The position numbers and the translations under genes are program-made. A stretch of 64,000 bases of DNA. Source: Bradyrhizobium glycinis (GTDB lineage Bacteria > Pseudomonadota > Alphaproteobacteria > Rhizobiales > Xanthobacteraceae). Shown here piece after piece: positions 20,501 to 30,700 of the stretch. The stretch spans positions 1 through 64,000 of the forward strand of contig NZ_JACCHQ010000017.1 in NCBI RefSeq assembly GCF_016031655.1, in the 5' to 3' direction. The notes beneath the pieces were generated by a model. The model worked only from the letters and a program-made list of their open reading frames with translations. It had not been told where the DNA came from and made no database searches. Position 1 is the stretch's first letter; every line of letters starts with the position of its first letter.

Positions 20501-21049
20501 GACTGCCTTCAAAGCCGCGAGCGCATCCGTCTGCCGGGGAGCGAAGGAGCTGGACGCAACATAGATCGAGCCGTCCTCGGACCTTGCCAACGCCCATTCC
20601 CCTCTCGGGCAGCCGCCCGAACCGCGGGGGCAGGCACCGTATAGGGCCACGATCTCGTCTCCGTTCCATCGCCATAGGCTGTCGTTGATGGTCCCGACAA
20701 TGACCGCGCCGTCGGCGCCCTCGACCATGGAATTCACATAGATGGGCTGCTGGGCCTCGTCGCTTACGAACTGCGGTGCTCGCGCGATGATCCCGTCATA
20801 TGAAGCTACGCCGCCCGGGGTCCCGACAAAGACCCGATCCTTCGCCCGCGATACCATGATGTGGGTTACATTCCGCTCCGGCAGCGGGATAGGAATGAAC
20901 TGCCAATTCCCAGTCAGGTCGTTGCAAGGGATCGCCGACGACAAGGGGGCAGGAAGGGTCCGACTGTCGGCAAGCGCGTCCCATGGGCTGAAGGCCAAAG
21001 ACAATCCGACGGCAATCGACAGGACCGGTAAGATGAAGCGCTCCGCCAT
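17567..21049 (-). CDS. Membrane beta-propeller protein with C-terminal CHAT protease
   Basis: The 1160-residue protein begins with a signal sequence (LPVLSIAVGLSLAFSPWDALA) and then has repeated propeller-type blades with W-N/GT elements over about residues 45-660, like two-component-regulator propellers. A Y/F-fold-like beta domain (about 660-745) and one membrane span (about 752-772, VIAVLAVVGLLGLLL) follow. The C-terminal part (about 940-1160) is a CHAT caspase-like domain with His1005 in HYAGHAEF and Cys1049 in FINGCGTS. Predicted topology: sensor outside the inner membrane, protease inside. Its neighbours are a lipoprotein upstream and a cytoplasmic subtilase downstream, which would suit transmembrane signalling by proteolysis. 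Confidence 0.85.
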   Translation of the reverse strand: MAERFILPVLSIAVGLSLAFSPWDALADSRTLPAPLSSAIPCNDLTGNWQFIPIPLPERNVTHIMVSRAKDRVFVGTPGGVASYDGIIARAPQFVSDEAQQPIYVNSMVEGADGAVIVGTINDSLWRWNGDEIVALYGACPRGSGGCPRGEWALARSEDGSIYVASSSFAPRQTDALAALKAVVTEPLVPVQASASFLGFAGEELVATTNSGSIHLIDRSSGKSMRRIDLALPSGAFVRNVSYARGLILVGTDKGCIGVELTDKTAPVAIADGNCSSVYMQRDGTFWLSTDLLYRHDRNGWMRWSPERSGPLTAGSVVEDSLSNIWIGSSLGLWRYFDVSRDRKFGGRVSSMAPDPNGGLAVGLENGEVWQLSRALEATQLELPAATELPPSPYYRGALLANDPAGKLWVLSGAGLFTVSGAKAERIADYPVPGSDRVGAPSSLAVSSTGKACVGLVWSTAVLCLSDGAWKKSAEVTGQVGGSAVGAVAFDNAGSLLAVGVQSITTAADEPKEFGPFSPTPFGKNHLFGAIAFTPNVDGADVVASGGWGGTVFLRRNGKEYSDVGHGGADVQEQPYIIRQLASHPTLGLLAGGDSGLFRWEGTPMQGGWKSLRDIDPRLALPIAGVVPSTDRAFWVASDSRVTLIDLPTAAPKVRVGRSPSAATININAVTYHLAIPGLVGVPSAKTTTLAYDPPIANAARRIDGPDNRLDLSNLDDRTTYRLTATVTDGFLNVGPPESSGFSVRLPFYRNPYELVIAVLAVVGLLGLLLTRRGPTGFVLRRIGGLRWSTEKSDPRFAVEVTSVGPDMVRYELEAPSALTPVQLEVDVPSAQLDGMPKEVLPHLLRIAEGHVRPAQDDFESAVGRASRVLGEVALPESLRFVTSQFDHGTMSLDLSKSLLWLPLELADDGGGELVQLRYAIGRTVSADILAEADPPRSPRLKVAVFAPHVDASDISLPHIKAEAQAVAAAARSWGAEVTLVRADATKAEVIDALCNAHLFHYAGHAEFVPDTAGQSYLPIREDRIMAEEIANALKSKPHSLMLAFINGCGTSREASWERSAEVYGFASAFVNNAAYFIGAQWPIGDEFAASFASEFYTRLFPPAYDLWWRLVRRDRLHGVPFAEALRLARRHLREMGPDATQTWSSYVFYGDPTRRLVLQ

Positions 21050-21180
21050 GTTGCTGTTCCAAGGTCCTTAGTCAGGTTCTGGTCGATAGAGAATGGACGC
21101 GCCCATGCATGAGCAACTCACTCGGCCCCTCATGAAGCCGATTGAACCGCGCCCGGGATGTCGGTTCGACCGGAGATTTA

Positions 21181-22239
21181 TCAACGTACAGCGACGAGGC
21201 TCACGCTATTGGTTTTGGGCAGGCTATCCTTTGACGTCGCCATGACAATCGCTTGTGATACCAGGTCCATAACCTGCAGCGACCGGGCCTCATCCATGCT
21301 GCCAAGCTGTGGACGGGGTATGTAAAAGCCATCGCCATTCAAAGAGACCTGAACCGCAGCGTTTGGCGAGGCGCCCTGTTGCACGACGAAGAAGTCAACG
21401 AGCCGGTGCTGACCCTGGCTCACAATGAAAAGCTTGGGTGTGTAGTGCTGTACCGAATAGTTTTGTGCAGCGATCAATTCACCCAGATAGTAGAGCATGC
21501 CTTCGGGTGTTCTGGGCAGCTCACGGTAGCTCTTATTGAGGAAACGAAGCATTCGCAGCGTGTATTGAAACTTGTTCATCGAACAGAATTCGCGCGCCGT
21601 GTTGAGGATCTCAGGCCCATCAAGCGTCAATCTGCGAGCCTTGCAATCCTCGTAGGCGTCGCCATCCTTTTCAAGCTGGGCGCAGAACTCAACTGTTCGA
21701 GTTTCGGTATTGGTGTTGCATTTGGCCCGAACGGCACCGATAAGCTGCGCGTGTTCAGCGGATGACATGTAGATTGAATGTATTAGCAGCAGATCCACCA
21801 TCTCTTTCGGCCAGCCCAGACGATGGAAATATTGAGCTAGCTTGGGGTCGACGGGTTTTCGCATCTGTTTTGCGAATTCCTGATGGTTGAGATTGTTGAT
21901 AGTAAACTGCGAAAAGCCGCCCGCGTAGGAAACACCGGGATTGAGCGCGTAGTTGGTCAGACCCGAAGGCGAGAAGTTGAATGCGCCGCCGGCGCTGCCG
22001 GAGAAGTTTGGACTTGCCAGCACATCGCCGTAGCCGACAAAGGACATCGGCGCCCGCTGGCTCGCGCGAACTGCATTGAGAAGGATCTGCCTGTTACTGG
22101 AATCCCAGATGGCCTGATCGTAAGCATCGGCCTTATCGACAAGTTCGGCGCGCGTGCAGGCGCTGCATAGCAGCGCCATCAAGCAAATGCCGGCCAGAAC
22201 CGACGCGAGTGAAAATGCACGACCGTGAAACTGTCCCAT
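21181..22239 (-). CDS. Lipoprotein of unknown function, about 352 aa
   Basis: ATG at 22239 has GGGGA 5 nt upstream; other in-frame starts are at 22251 and 22263, and the frame stays open to 22551. The N-terminus is a signal peptide with lipobox LLCSAC, so the mature protein begins with a lipidated Cys. The rest is soluble, with a glycine/asparagine-rich segment (FNFSPSGLTNYALNPG), five or more cysteines and a C-terminal D-rich part. I do not recognise the family. It is the first gene of the minus-strand set, 132 nt before the CHAT-propeller protein, and could be its periplasmic partner. Confidence 0.7.
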   Translation of the reverse strand: MGQFHGRAFSLASVLAGICLMALLCSACTRAELVDKADAYDQAIWDSSNRQILLNAVRASQRAPMSFVGYGDVLASPNFSGSAGGAFNFSPSGLTNYALNPGVSYAGGFSQFTINNLNHQEFAKQMRKPVDPKLAQYFHRLGWPKEMVDLLLIHSIYMSSAEHAQLIGAVRAKCNTNTETRTVEFCAQLEKDGDAYEDCKARRLTLDGPEILNTAREFCSMNKFQYTLRMLRFLNKSYRELPRTPEGMLYYLGELIAAQNYSVQHYTPKLFIVSQGQHRLVDFFVVQQGASPNAAVQVSLNGDGFYIPRPQLGSMDEARSLQVMDLVSQAIVMATSKDSLPKTNSVSLVAVR

Positions 22240-22251
22240 AACTATCCCCAT

Positions 22252-22869
22252 GCTCAAAAGCATTAACCCGCAAAAATTGCGGTCGGAAACTATTTCACCT
22301 TGTCGCGAGGCAGTCCAGCCGGGCGCTGTTGCTGCATGCCTCGGACGGACGGAGCGCCATGTCGTCCGGCCAGAACCGGTACGGATTTGGTTGAAGATGC
22401 AAGCTACCGTCGTTCTTGAGAGGCGGAGCGGCGAGCTAGGCGCAACGCTTCCAGAGCCAAACCGTGTCGGTACTTCGGCGAACGATCCTCCAGACGGGAA
22501 GTGCGCGGGAAACAGGCTTGCCGTCATCCAGCACGCCGACGTCGCTATCACTTGCCTCAGCGCCTGTGAAGCGGCCCTCCTTATTTCACCGGGCCAAGTG
22601 TGCCTACACCGTCGCCATGCTCGCGCTCCTAGCCATGCGGTGCAAACACCAATGTATCAATGAGGGGCCGCTTCGTCCGTTTCGTACCAAACAACGGCAA
22701 CCCGAGGTGAAAATAATCGTCGGCTTGGCTCATAGACGATGGACATTCGATTGATTTTACGTTTCAATTGCGGGTTGCGGAGGCAGGCAATTACCTGTCC
22801 CCAATCGGGTTTTTTGCGACTGATTTTAAGCCGGTATCACGCCGGACCGAATGATTGTTGAGGTGTCAA
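22252..22869. promoter_or_regulatory. Divergent intergenic region of the protease locus
   Basis: This 0.6 kb separates the minus-strand lipoprotein set from the plus-strand operon and must hold the promoters for both. It is AT-richer near 22680-22860. I could not point to reliable -35/-10 boxes or an operator palindrome. GAGGT 6 nt before 22870 is the ribosome binding site of the first plus gene. Confidence 0.45.
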
Positions 22870-25692
22870 ATGGCAGCCGATGCGAGCGTCTCCATCGCGG
22901 GGACTGTTCTCCAAGAAATTGCAAGGCAGGCACATGGTACGATCGATGGCTTGCCGATGGACATCATCCGTTTTGTGCTGGAGTGCACCAGTGCTGCGGA
23001 CCCAGCTAGGGTGCGAGAGCAACTGTTACCTCTGATCGGGTCGGACACGTTCGATCTGCGTCCTTTGGACCAGCAGCTGCCGAATTTCCTCGTGCTTCAG
23101 TTTCCCGGCGTACCGCGCACCATCGCGCCACCCAGGCTTTTTGCTGCGGCCGATCTTCTTTGCGACAAATTGGGCCTGGTTTCCTGTGTGCCTGACATCG
23201 GATCAACCCTATACGCTGAACCCGACGCACGTTTGCTTCGCGATGGGGCGCCCGAATCGGCAATTACCGACGCATTCTGCTGGTCAAATGCGGCGGCACC
23301 TGGGGATATGCACTGGGCTACCAGCGCGATCAAGGCGAACCTCGCCTGGTCCTTGGAGAACGGCAAGGGTGACGGCATTCTCGTAGCTCAACCCGATACG
23401 GGCATTGCTGCTCATCCCGAGTTGGAGCGGGGTATGTTCGACCTTGAGCGAGCCGCGAACGTGCTCGAGGGAGGCAACAGCCCGAACGATCCGCTGCGCG
23501 CTGGCACTGCCAATCCGGGCCACGGTACGGCGACCTCCAGCGTGGTGGCAAGCCGAGAAGCAGGGAAGATCGTCGGCGCAGCTCCGTTGGCTAAGGTCAT
23601 TCCCATCAGGTGTATCGAGGACGTCAAGATCTTCGATGGTGCCCCGGTAGCCCGCGCGATCTTGCACGCCGTATCGGTCGACGCCGACGTTATCTCCATG
23701 AGCCTCGGTGGAATCTACAGCCCTTCAATCGCCGCAGCGCTAAAAAAGGCGGTCGCGGCCGGTTGCATCGTGGTGGTTGCGTCCGGAAATTGCGTGGGCT
23801 TCGTGGTCTATCCTGCCTCCGACCGCAATTCCATCGCACTTGCGGGCGTGAATGCAGGCGATGCTCCATGGAAGGGCACAAGCCGCGGGCCAGCCGTCGA
23901 CGTTTCTGCTCCCGCAGAGAATGTGTTCGTCGCGCGTCGTACCCCCGAAGACAGCGGAACCGGTGTCGTTGCCGGTGGCCAAGGCACCTCCTTTGCCACG
24001 GCTCTGACCGCCGGTGTAGCCGCAATTTGGCTGTCCCACTTTGGCCGCGCTCAAGTCCGCGCGGAAGCCAAGCGCCGCAATATCAGCGTGCAGGAGCTGT
24101 TTCGCTCGGCGCTGCGTCGGACTGCTCGCAAGCCTGCCGGTTGGAATGCGAATCTGTACGGTGCGGGGATCGTGGATGCGCAAGAACTTCTTCAGCTGCC
24201 TCTCGCCGATATCCCGGCTCCCTCCGCGGCCCTTGAAGCAGCGGTATCACCGGGTCTGTCGGAAGAAGATCGTGACACGGCATTGGTGTTCGAACTTGCC
24301 GCGTCCAGAGCCAGCCTCGATGGATTTGATTGGGCAAGATATGGTGCGGAAGCGAGCTTCCTTGCTGCCGATGAGCGCCGACGGTCCGAACCGACAAAAG
24401 CGGGCCTCGTCGAGTCGCGCATACGGCCGAAACCGACGCCGGGACTGAGCGCCACCGCGCCGCCGGTCCTACAACGGGTCCTGAAGCGATTAAGTCACGC
24501 TCCCGAGCTGGTTGCCCCGCTCGATCGGCAGCCAGGAGCCAAAAGCACGTTTCGGATGCTCTTGCCCCAGCCTGCTGTCATCCGCGCCGCAGGCGCTCCG
24601 GAATCTCCATTACGGGGCAGGAGCGTTCAAGACATTCAGGATGGGCTCGACCGCGCTTTCAGAAAGATCGATGAGCGCCCCGAGGCGACTCCCGAAGGTA
24701 AGGCGCAACGACGCGACCTGTTCGACCGAAGTGAAAAACTGCTCAAGAAGGCTCACGAGCACGGCGGACGCAACCTCTCCGGCATCGAGCGGGCAGATGT
24801 GGAGGCACTCGTCCGATTGACGGGACGTCCCGCCCTGAAGATTACCGATGGAAAGCTGGACCCGGCCGCGTTGGCCGCAACCGAATGGGAAAGCACCTTC
24901 AAGGTGAACCCCTCCTGGCTCGAGGCGCTTTCGGAGAAGGTCGGTCGCATCGATCTGGACGGCGAGCATGTCGGTACAGGCTTTGTCGTCGCCGACGGCC
25001 TGATCATGACAAACCGTCACGTGGCGGAAGCGATCGCAGACGAGATCCGGGGGAAAGCGCCGTCCTGCTGGATTGTACAAGATAATGCGACCATCAATTT
25101 TGATGACAGGGGCCTCGGGTCGGCAAAAAGGTTTCGGATAAAATCATTGGTGTTCGCCGGGGGAGATACAATAGGTCGCGAGGTGAACTTCTCCCATCTC
25201 GACATGGCATTGTTCGAGGTTGAGACAAGCAACGGGACTTCGAATTTGCCTTCCAAGATTGGTCAAGTTGCCGATAGGCAGGTCGGCGAGACTAAGGCCG
25301 ACTTGATCGTCGTCGGTTATCCAGCACGGCCAGATATTTCCGCGCTCGAAGATCCTAACACCCACGAGGTCCGCGACGATATCGCCAAACGGCTCGGAGA
25401 GATCTTCGGGCTGGACTACGGGCGAAAATACATGGCGCCGGGGCAGATTGAGGATATCACCGGGAGCTTAGACGACGATCGATCCCGACGCTGGGTGTTC
25501 TCGCATGACTCGACCACTCTGGCGGGCTGTTCGGGCTCGTGCGTTTCTCAAATCATCGACTTCTTCCCAATTCTTGGCCTGCACTTTGCTGGACGAAACC
25601 TGACGGCAAACTACGCCCATTCGCTTGCCGCCGTCCGTGCCTCAGGGCAGGTGCCGGCCGCAATCGCCGAACGATTGGGGTGGACCGACTAA
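22870..25692 (+). CDS. Double protease: S8 subtilase fused to S1 trypsin-like domain
   Basis: The 940-residue product starts MAADASVSIAG at 22870 after GAGGT. The subtilase triad is Asp176 (QPDTGIA), His218 (GHGTATSS) and Ser374 (GTSFATAL). After a linker rich in charged helices (about 480-680) comes a trypsin-like domain with His717 (TNRHVAEA), Asp778 (LDMALFEV) and Ser888 in GCSGSC, where Cys replaces the acidic residue of the usual G-D-S-G. Both active sites seem complete and there is no signal peptide. It opens a seven-gene operon; the next gene starts 1 nt after its stop. Two protease folds in one chain suggest one activates or restrains the other (inference). Confidence 0.9.
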   Translation: MAADASVSIAGTVLQEIARQAHGTIDGLPMDIIRFVLECTSAADPARVREQLLPLIGSDTFDLRPLDQQLPNFLVLQFPGVPRTIAPPRLFAAADLLCDKLGLVSCVPDIGSTLYAEPDARLLRDGAPESAITDAFCWSNAAAPGDMHWATSAIKANLAWSLENGKGDGILVAQPDTGIAAHPELERGMFDLERAANVLEGGNSPNDPLRAGTANPGHGTATSSVVASREAGKIVGAAPLAKVIPIRCIEDVKIFDGAPVARAILHAVSVDADVISMSLGGIYSPSIAAALKKAVAAGCIVVVASGNCVGFVVYPASDRNSIALAGVNAGDAPWKGTSRGPAVDVSAPAENVFVARRTPEDSGTGVVAGGQGTSFATALTAGVAAIWLSHFGRAQVRAEAKRRNISVQELFRSALRRTARKPAGWNANLYGAGIVDAQELLQLPLADIPAPSAALEAAVSPGLSEEDRDTALVFELAASRASLDGFDWARYGAEASFLAADERRRSEPTKAGLVESRIRPKPTPGLSATAPPVLQRVLKRLSHAPELVAPLDRQPGAKSTFRMLLPQPAVIRAAGAPESPLRGRSVQDIQDGLDRAFRKIDERPEATPEGKAQRRDLFDRSEKLLKKAHEHGGRNLSGIERADVEALVRLTGRPALKITDGKLDPAALAATEWESTFKVNPSWLEALSEKVGRIDLDGEHVGTGFVVADGLIMTNRHVAEAIADEIRGKAPSCWIVQDNATINFDDRGLGSAKRFRIKSLVFAGGDTIGREVNFSHLDMALFEVETSNGTSNLPSKIGQVADRQVGETKADLIVVGYPARPDISALEDPNTHEVRDDIAKRLGEIFGLDYGRKYMAPGQIEDITGSLDDDRSRRWVFSHDSTTLAGCSGSCVSQIIDFFPILGLHFAGRNLTANYAHSLAAVRASGQVPAAIAERLGWTD

Positions 25693-25693
25693 A

Positions 25694-27730
25694 ATGCCTA
25701 TTGCCGGCGAAAACATTCTCAGTCCGTCGAAGCTGGCCCAGCAGGTCACGGCATCGCGTGATGTCTTCAGGAAGTGCTACGACGAGTTCGCGGCGAGCTA
25801 TCCCAATGCCCGGCGCTTTTTGACGATCACGGCGTTGCGCCAGAAAAATGCGCCTCTCCCGGTCGGCCCCGACCTGCATCGGGCGGATTTCCAAGCCGCC
25901 TTGGAGGAAGCGCAACACAACGGGTTCCTAGCGTCGTTTGTCAAAGCCTATTCCGGCCGGCTGTTCACGTCATCGGCGACAGAAGTTGAAGCCTCGGATC
26001 TGTTGGATGATGAAGACGGTGAGGAAACTTACCGCGCCACTCTCCAAAAGATCCTCGACGATTTCACCCCGATGACCGACGCAGGGACAATCCGCGAGGG
26101 AATGCCGAGGCTGGCCAGGAACACTTGCAAGATCGTCGTCAAGCTTTCGAACGGGTCGTTTGAAACGGGCACGGGCCTTTTAATTGGGCCAAGACTGGTA
26201 CTGACATGCTGGCACGTCATTAGTTCGCTCGTAACCTTCGAAGCTGGCCTGGATGGCCCCGAAGGCGCGCCCGATTGGCCTGGCGTTCCTGTTCGGGAAT
26301 TTTCCTCGCGCCTTTCGATCGAGTTCGATTTTGTCGCCAGGGCTAACCAAATCGAGAAGAAATGGACGTGCGGGGTAACGGAAGATTGGCTTGTGGCGGG
26401 CAGCCGGCTCAGCGCAGATCCGTCGGAAAGCCTGGACAAGTGGCAGCCCAAGCAACTCGACACTTTCTTTGATTTTGCTGTGATTGAGTTGGACAAGCCG
26501 GCGGGATTTGACCGACTTTACTACAACCTCGTGAATGAGCCTCCTCGTGAAGCCAAGGGAAAGATGATCGTCTCGCATCACCCGGGCAACTATACGATGC
26601 GGTTTTCGCCCGGCGAATTTAGATCAAACAGTGCCGTCAGAAAGTTCAAGGACATCGCCGCCAACGGCGATCGAGTCTTGCATTCGGCGAACACGATCCA
26701 CGGATCTTCGGGCGGAGCTTGTCTCACATACGACATGAAACCTGCGGCTCTGCACCAGTTCGTCTACGAAGTGCAGCAAAAAACTCAAGGCACGATCAGG
26801 CCTTATGCGACGAACGTGGCCATTCCCCTCACCAAAATCCTGCAGAAGGCGCAAGGGGCAATCAGGTCCCGCATGGGGAGCTTGAGCGCCCCGCGGTGCA
26901 CTCTGACGAGCGGAAAAGCTCTCATCGGCCGTTATAGTTTGCAGGAAGCAATTGCATCAGCCCAGACGCCGGGCGGACCAAAGATTCTCGTTGTACAAAT
27001 CCACTATGGCACAGATCGGCAACCTCTCAGGCAAATAGGAAAGTCGTTCTCGTACGAGATTCTTGATGACGCCCTCGCGCCTGCTTTGCATCGGCTCATT
27101 CCCATCAATGCCTCCGACATCCCGGACAATGCCTATTCGACCGCGCAACTGCTCTTGGACAAAGTCGCAGACAAGCTCTCCAGCAAATTGACTTCGCCCG
27201 GACAGATGGCGGGCGCTGGAGAATCGACCGAGATCAACGACACCATTGCGGTACTGGCTCGAGATGTCGCAAATCTGATGGAGTCTGGCGCAACGAGGCA
27301 GACGCTTTGGATTGCTGTCAATGAAATGGATAAGCATCCGTTGAGCGATACCTCGACGAGGGTGTTCTTTGAAAAGCTCTACCCCGAGATAGCCGCGCGA
27401 CAGAAGCTCCGCTTGGTCCTGATTGGAATGTCGGATCCGGACATGCCAGCACTGAAGAACGTCAACTCGAAATCAATCGATCCCCTCAAGGATCACCTCA
27501 ATATCGAAGACGTCATCGCTTGGGTTCGCAACCGGTTGTGTTCCGATCCGGATCGCATGCTGCTGAGCCTTGGCCGTATCGCCACGATACTCGCTGACCG
27601 CGAGATGCTCGACGATCGGGAGGTGCTCGCTGAGCGGGAGAGACAGGCTCACCGACAGATGGCCGTGAGCAGGAGCGCTGCCATCGCCAAGATCGTCAAC
27701 GACCTCTTCATACCCTCGACCACGCTATGA
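25694..27730 (+). CDS. Trypsin-like protease with N- and C-terminal adaptor regions
   Basis: ATG at 25694 (MPIAGENILSPSK) gives 678 residues; the longer frame from 25625 runs inside the previous gene. Residues 1-110 are helical and resemble effector-associated adaptor domains of bacterial conflict proteins. A trypsin-like domain follows with His174 (TCWHVIS), Asp260 (FDFAVIE) and Ser339 (HGSSGGAC). The C-terminal 220 residues are a separate alpha/beta region (VVQIHYGTD, LWIAVNEMDKHP, LVLIGMSDPD) that looks like a P-loop-less adaptor. It overlaps the NTPase gene by ATGA, so the two are translationally coupled. Confidence 0.85.
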   Translation: MPIAGENILSPSKLAQQVTASRDVFRKCYDEFAASYPNARRFLTITALRQKNAPLPVGPDLHRADFQAALEEAQHNGFLASFVKAYSGRLFTSSATEVEASDLLDDEDGEETYRATLQKILDDFTPMTDAGTIREGMPRLARNTCKIVVKLSNGSFETGTGLLIGPRLVLTCWHVISSLVTFEAGLDGPEGAPDWPGVPVREFSSRLSIEFDFVARANQIEKKWTCGVTEDWLVAGSRLSADPSESLDKWQPKQLDTFFDFAVIELDKPAGFDRLYYNLVNEPPREAKGKMIVSHHPGNYTMRFSPGEFRSNSAVRKFKDIAANGDRVLHSANTIHGSSGGACLTYDMKPAALHQFVYEVQQKTQGTIRPYATNVAIPLTKILQKAQGAIRSRMGSLSAPRCTLTSGKALIGRYSLQEAIASAQTPGGPKILVVQIHYGTDRQPLRQIGKSFSYEILDDALAPALHRLIPINASDIPDNAYSTAQLLLDKVADKLSSKLTSPGQMAGAGESTEINDTIAVLARDVANLMESGATRQTLWIAVNEMDKHPLSDTSTRVFFEKLYPEIAARQKLRLVLIGMSDPDMPALKNVNSKSIDPLKDHLNIEDVIAWVRNRLCSDPDRMLLSLGRIATILADREMLDDREVLAERERQAHRQMAVSRSAAIAKIVNDLFIPSTTL

Positions 27731-30700
27731 CCGCTAGAAACGATCAGCGACTGCGAGAGAAAATCGACGAGGTGTTGGCTCGTGCCGCACTTATTGGTGT
27801 TTTCGATCCGATCGATCTGCTGGCATCGGCCGAGACTGGCGACATGAACGAACGCATTCTCGACGAGATTGCAAACGATGTTCAAGAGGTCGTGCTCGAA
27901 GACAAGCTATATTGGAAGCTAACCGCAAGAGCGCGTCACGAGGCGCTGAGCCAAGCGATCAAGCGGGCTGATTTTGAGCGCCTTCTCCAGGAAGCAAAAC
28001 CTCATCCGGAGGAACGTTTCGCCCGCTACCTCGTCGAACTCCTGAAGGACAATGAGGAATTGCTGGAAGACCAGGGTCTTTCGAGGCCCGAACTCCAGGA
28101 CCTCGCCGTTGCTCAGGATTTCGTTCATCGGGCACGCAACAGGCCTTCGCCCAGCGGCAAGGCGGACCCAAGATGGAAGCTCGCCAGGATGGATGACGAG
28201 CAAAGACTGCTTCACGTTGCCCCCACCCTGGTAGGACGGACCCGTGAGCTTGGAATGCTTCAAGCCTACGTCGCCAACGGAGACGTCGACACCTCGATTA
28301 GACTAGAGAACATCATTGCTGATCCAAAGAAGCTGGATTGGTTGAGACCGCTTCTTCTTACTGGAATCGGCGGCAGCGGAAAATCTGCTCTGGTCGCCGA
28401 GCTGGTGAAAACGGTGCGCAAGGCGGATTGGAGCGGTCCAATAACCGTTCTCCTCGACTTTGACCGGCCAAACCTGGCGCTGGGAGCCGAGAAAGAATGG
28501 ACGGCCGAGCTCACGCGTCAGATTGGACGGGCGCGTACCGAACTTGATGGAGACATGGACGAACTCAGACGCGAGGCGCTTCGCGTCGCCGCCGAAACGA
28601 GCAGCGACCTCAAGTCCGCGGATATATTGCTCGAGCGGCTCGGTGATGCCTTGGGCCGTCAGCCGGAACGCCACGATCTCTTGATCGTTGTCGACACGTT
28701 TGAAGAGGTGATCGTATCCTCCGAAATGGGGCAGGCTGATGCGGATCTCGAGCGTGAGCCGTTCGGCTTGATCTTGTCGTGGATAGACCGTTTGATCGAC
28801 CTTCAGGCTGAGGACGGTTCGAAGGCGTTCAAGACCGTCAGAGCTGTGGTCGCAGGCCGTGTCCAGCCGTTTGTGAGCGAGCGCTCGCGTCTGCCGGCAT
28901 GGTTCTGCGGGCATCTTGAACTCGGACCTTTCGCGCGGGATGAAGTCGGCGACTTTTTGCGACTGAAGGGTCCATCGGAGGTATTTACTTCTGATCGGAT
29001 CGATCTGATCTCACAATCCGCCATCGAGTGGTATCCGCTTTTTCTGATCGTTCTTATCAAATTCGCCGCGCAGAAAAGCCCTCACGAGGTTGATGAGATT
29101 ATTCGTGATGTGAGCGGCTCGTCCTTGTACGGCACCGTCGAGGCAATGAGGGTCCTGTACTCAAGGTTCTTGGATAGAATCAAGGACCACAGACTATCCA
29201 GGGATCCAAGCGACACCAGGATTATACCGAAGGAGGATATTCGCAAGCTTGCCCATCCGGGGCTCGCGCTTAGGACAGTGACCGCTGAACTTATACGTGA
29301 TGTGCTTGCCGAGCCCTGCGGGCTTGGAGAGATCGATATGGAGCGTGCCATAGAGCTCCTTCGCGCTCTGTCGAAGGAAGCCTGGTTGGTCGATACATAC
29401 GGTCCGAACGAGGTGCGACATGTCACAAACCTGCGTCGACTTATGCTGCCCATGCTTTGCGGCACGACGCGGACCCCAGACGGAGAGCAAACGGATCTGC
29501 AGGATCGGGTGCGGTCTGTGCAGGAGAGAGCAGCCGATTGGTACGAAGAGCCGCATAGGGCGAAGGATCCGGACCCAGCCGCGATGGCCGCCTATTATAG
29601 GGCCTTCTACGGAGACGTGTCAGCTATCGCCGCCGATGAAACGCTTGCACGTAAAGTGCTCCACATCGGACGGGAGGATATTCATGCTATGCCTCCAGCC
29701 GCACGCGCCATTCTATTGAAGGACGAGCGTTCCCTGACTTTGGAGGAAAGGGCCGCACTACCGGAAGTCCAGCAAAGAGATGTGGAGGTTCGCAACCTGA
29801 GAAAGCGGTCCAAATCGGGCGTCATACGAGCCTCCTCGTCACCAGGCCTCTCTGAGCTGGGTCAGACGGATGGCTCTGGCTCCGGCAGCGGGGATGCGGC
29901 CCTGGCGAGTCCCCGCTCGATACGCCCGTACACAACGCTCGAAGACATATTCGATGATTCCGATTTGGCTGCTCGTGTCGAACTTGCGTTCAAGTCAGCC
30001 GACTTCATGGAGGTGATCAGGCTTGCGGCTCCGTCGATGCAGCTCCTGTCAAAGCAGATGGTCGGCAGCCTGCCGTCTTCGATGTTTCAGCGGCTCACTG
30101 TTCATTGGACGTGGAAATGGGCTTGCGCTCAACTCGCGGTGGGAGGCGGAAGGGCACTCGCGGAGCGATGGCTGCTGCACGATTTGGAGGCGCGTTCAGG
30201 ATGGGTCGATTACGTTCCCTTGGTAGCGATCGGTCGCCTAGCGGCAGGAGACGCTTCCTTCTCGCAGTCTACAAGGCATCGTCCATGGCTTAGGTCGGGA
30301 GACGCTCTCGATCTTGATGGAATGCGGATGATTGCGCTGGCTCTGGCTACGTCCGAGATTGATCCTGCCCTTCCGATGTCTCTTGGTCAGGTGTTTAGCG
30401 AACAGAGTTGGACGTCAGCGCAGGGACCCGGTCCGCTGGTGCTTCCCGAAGAAGCAAGAATCCAGATGCTGGTTCTGAAGAATGGCGACAAGCATCGTTA
30501 TCTCTCGCTTAGCGAAATATACAATTCAAATTTGCCGGTCCGTCCACGGCACGCAGTACGTCGCCTGGACGAACTGCGAGCTTTTGTTCGTGGCCGCACA
30601 CCGGAACTCTATGATCCAATACGCGCAGCGCTTATCGACGTCGTGAGATTCGATCCGGACCCGCTCGGGGAACAGATTGAGGTGCTGGCTCGCCAATGTC

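Noticed and set aside
22741..22760. Possible nod-box-like sequence (CGATTGATTTTACG)
   Set aside because: Only a short end of the nod-box consensus matches, and the gene downstream is a protease, not a nod gene.
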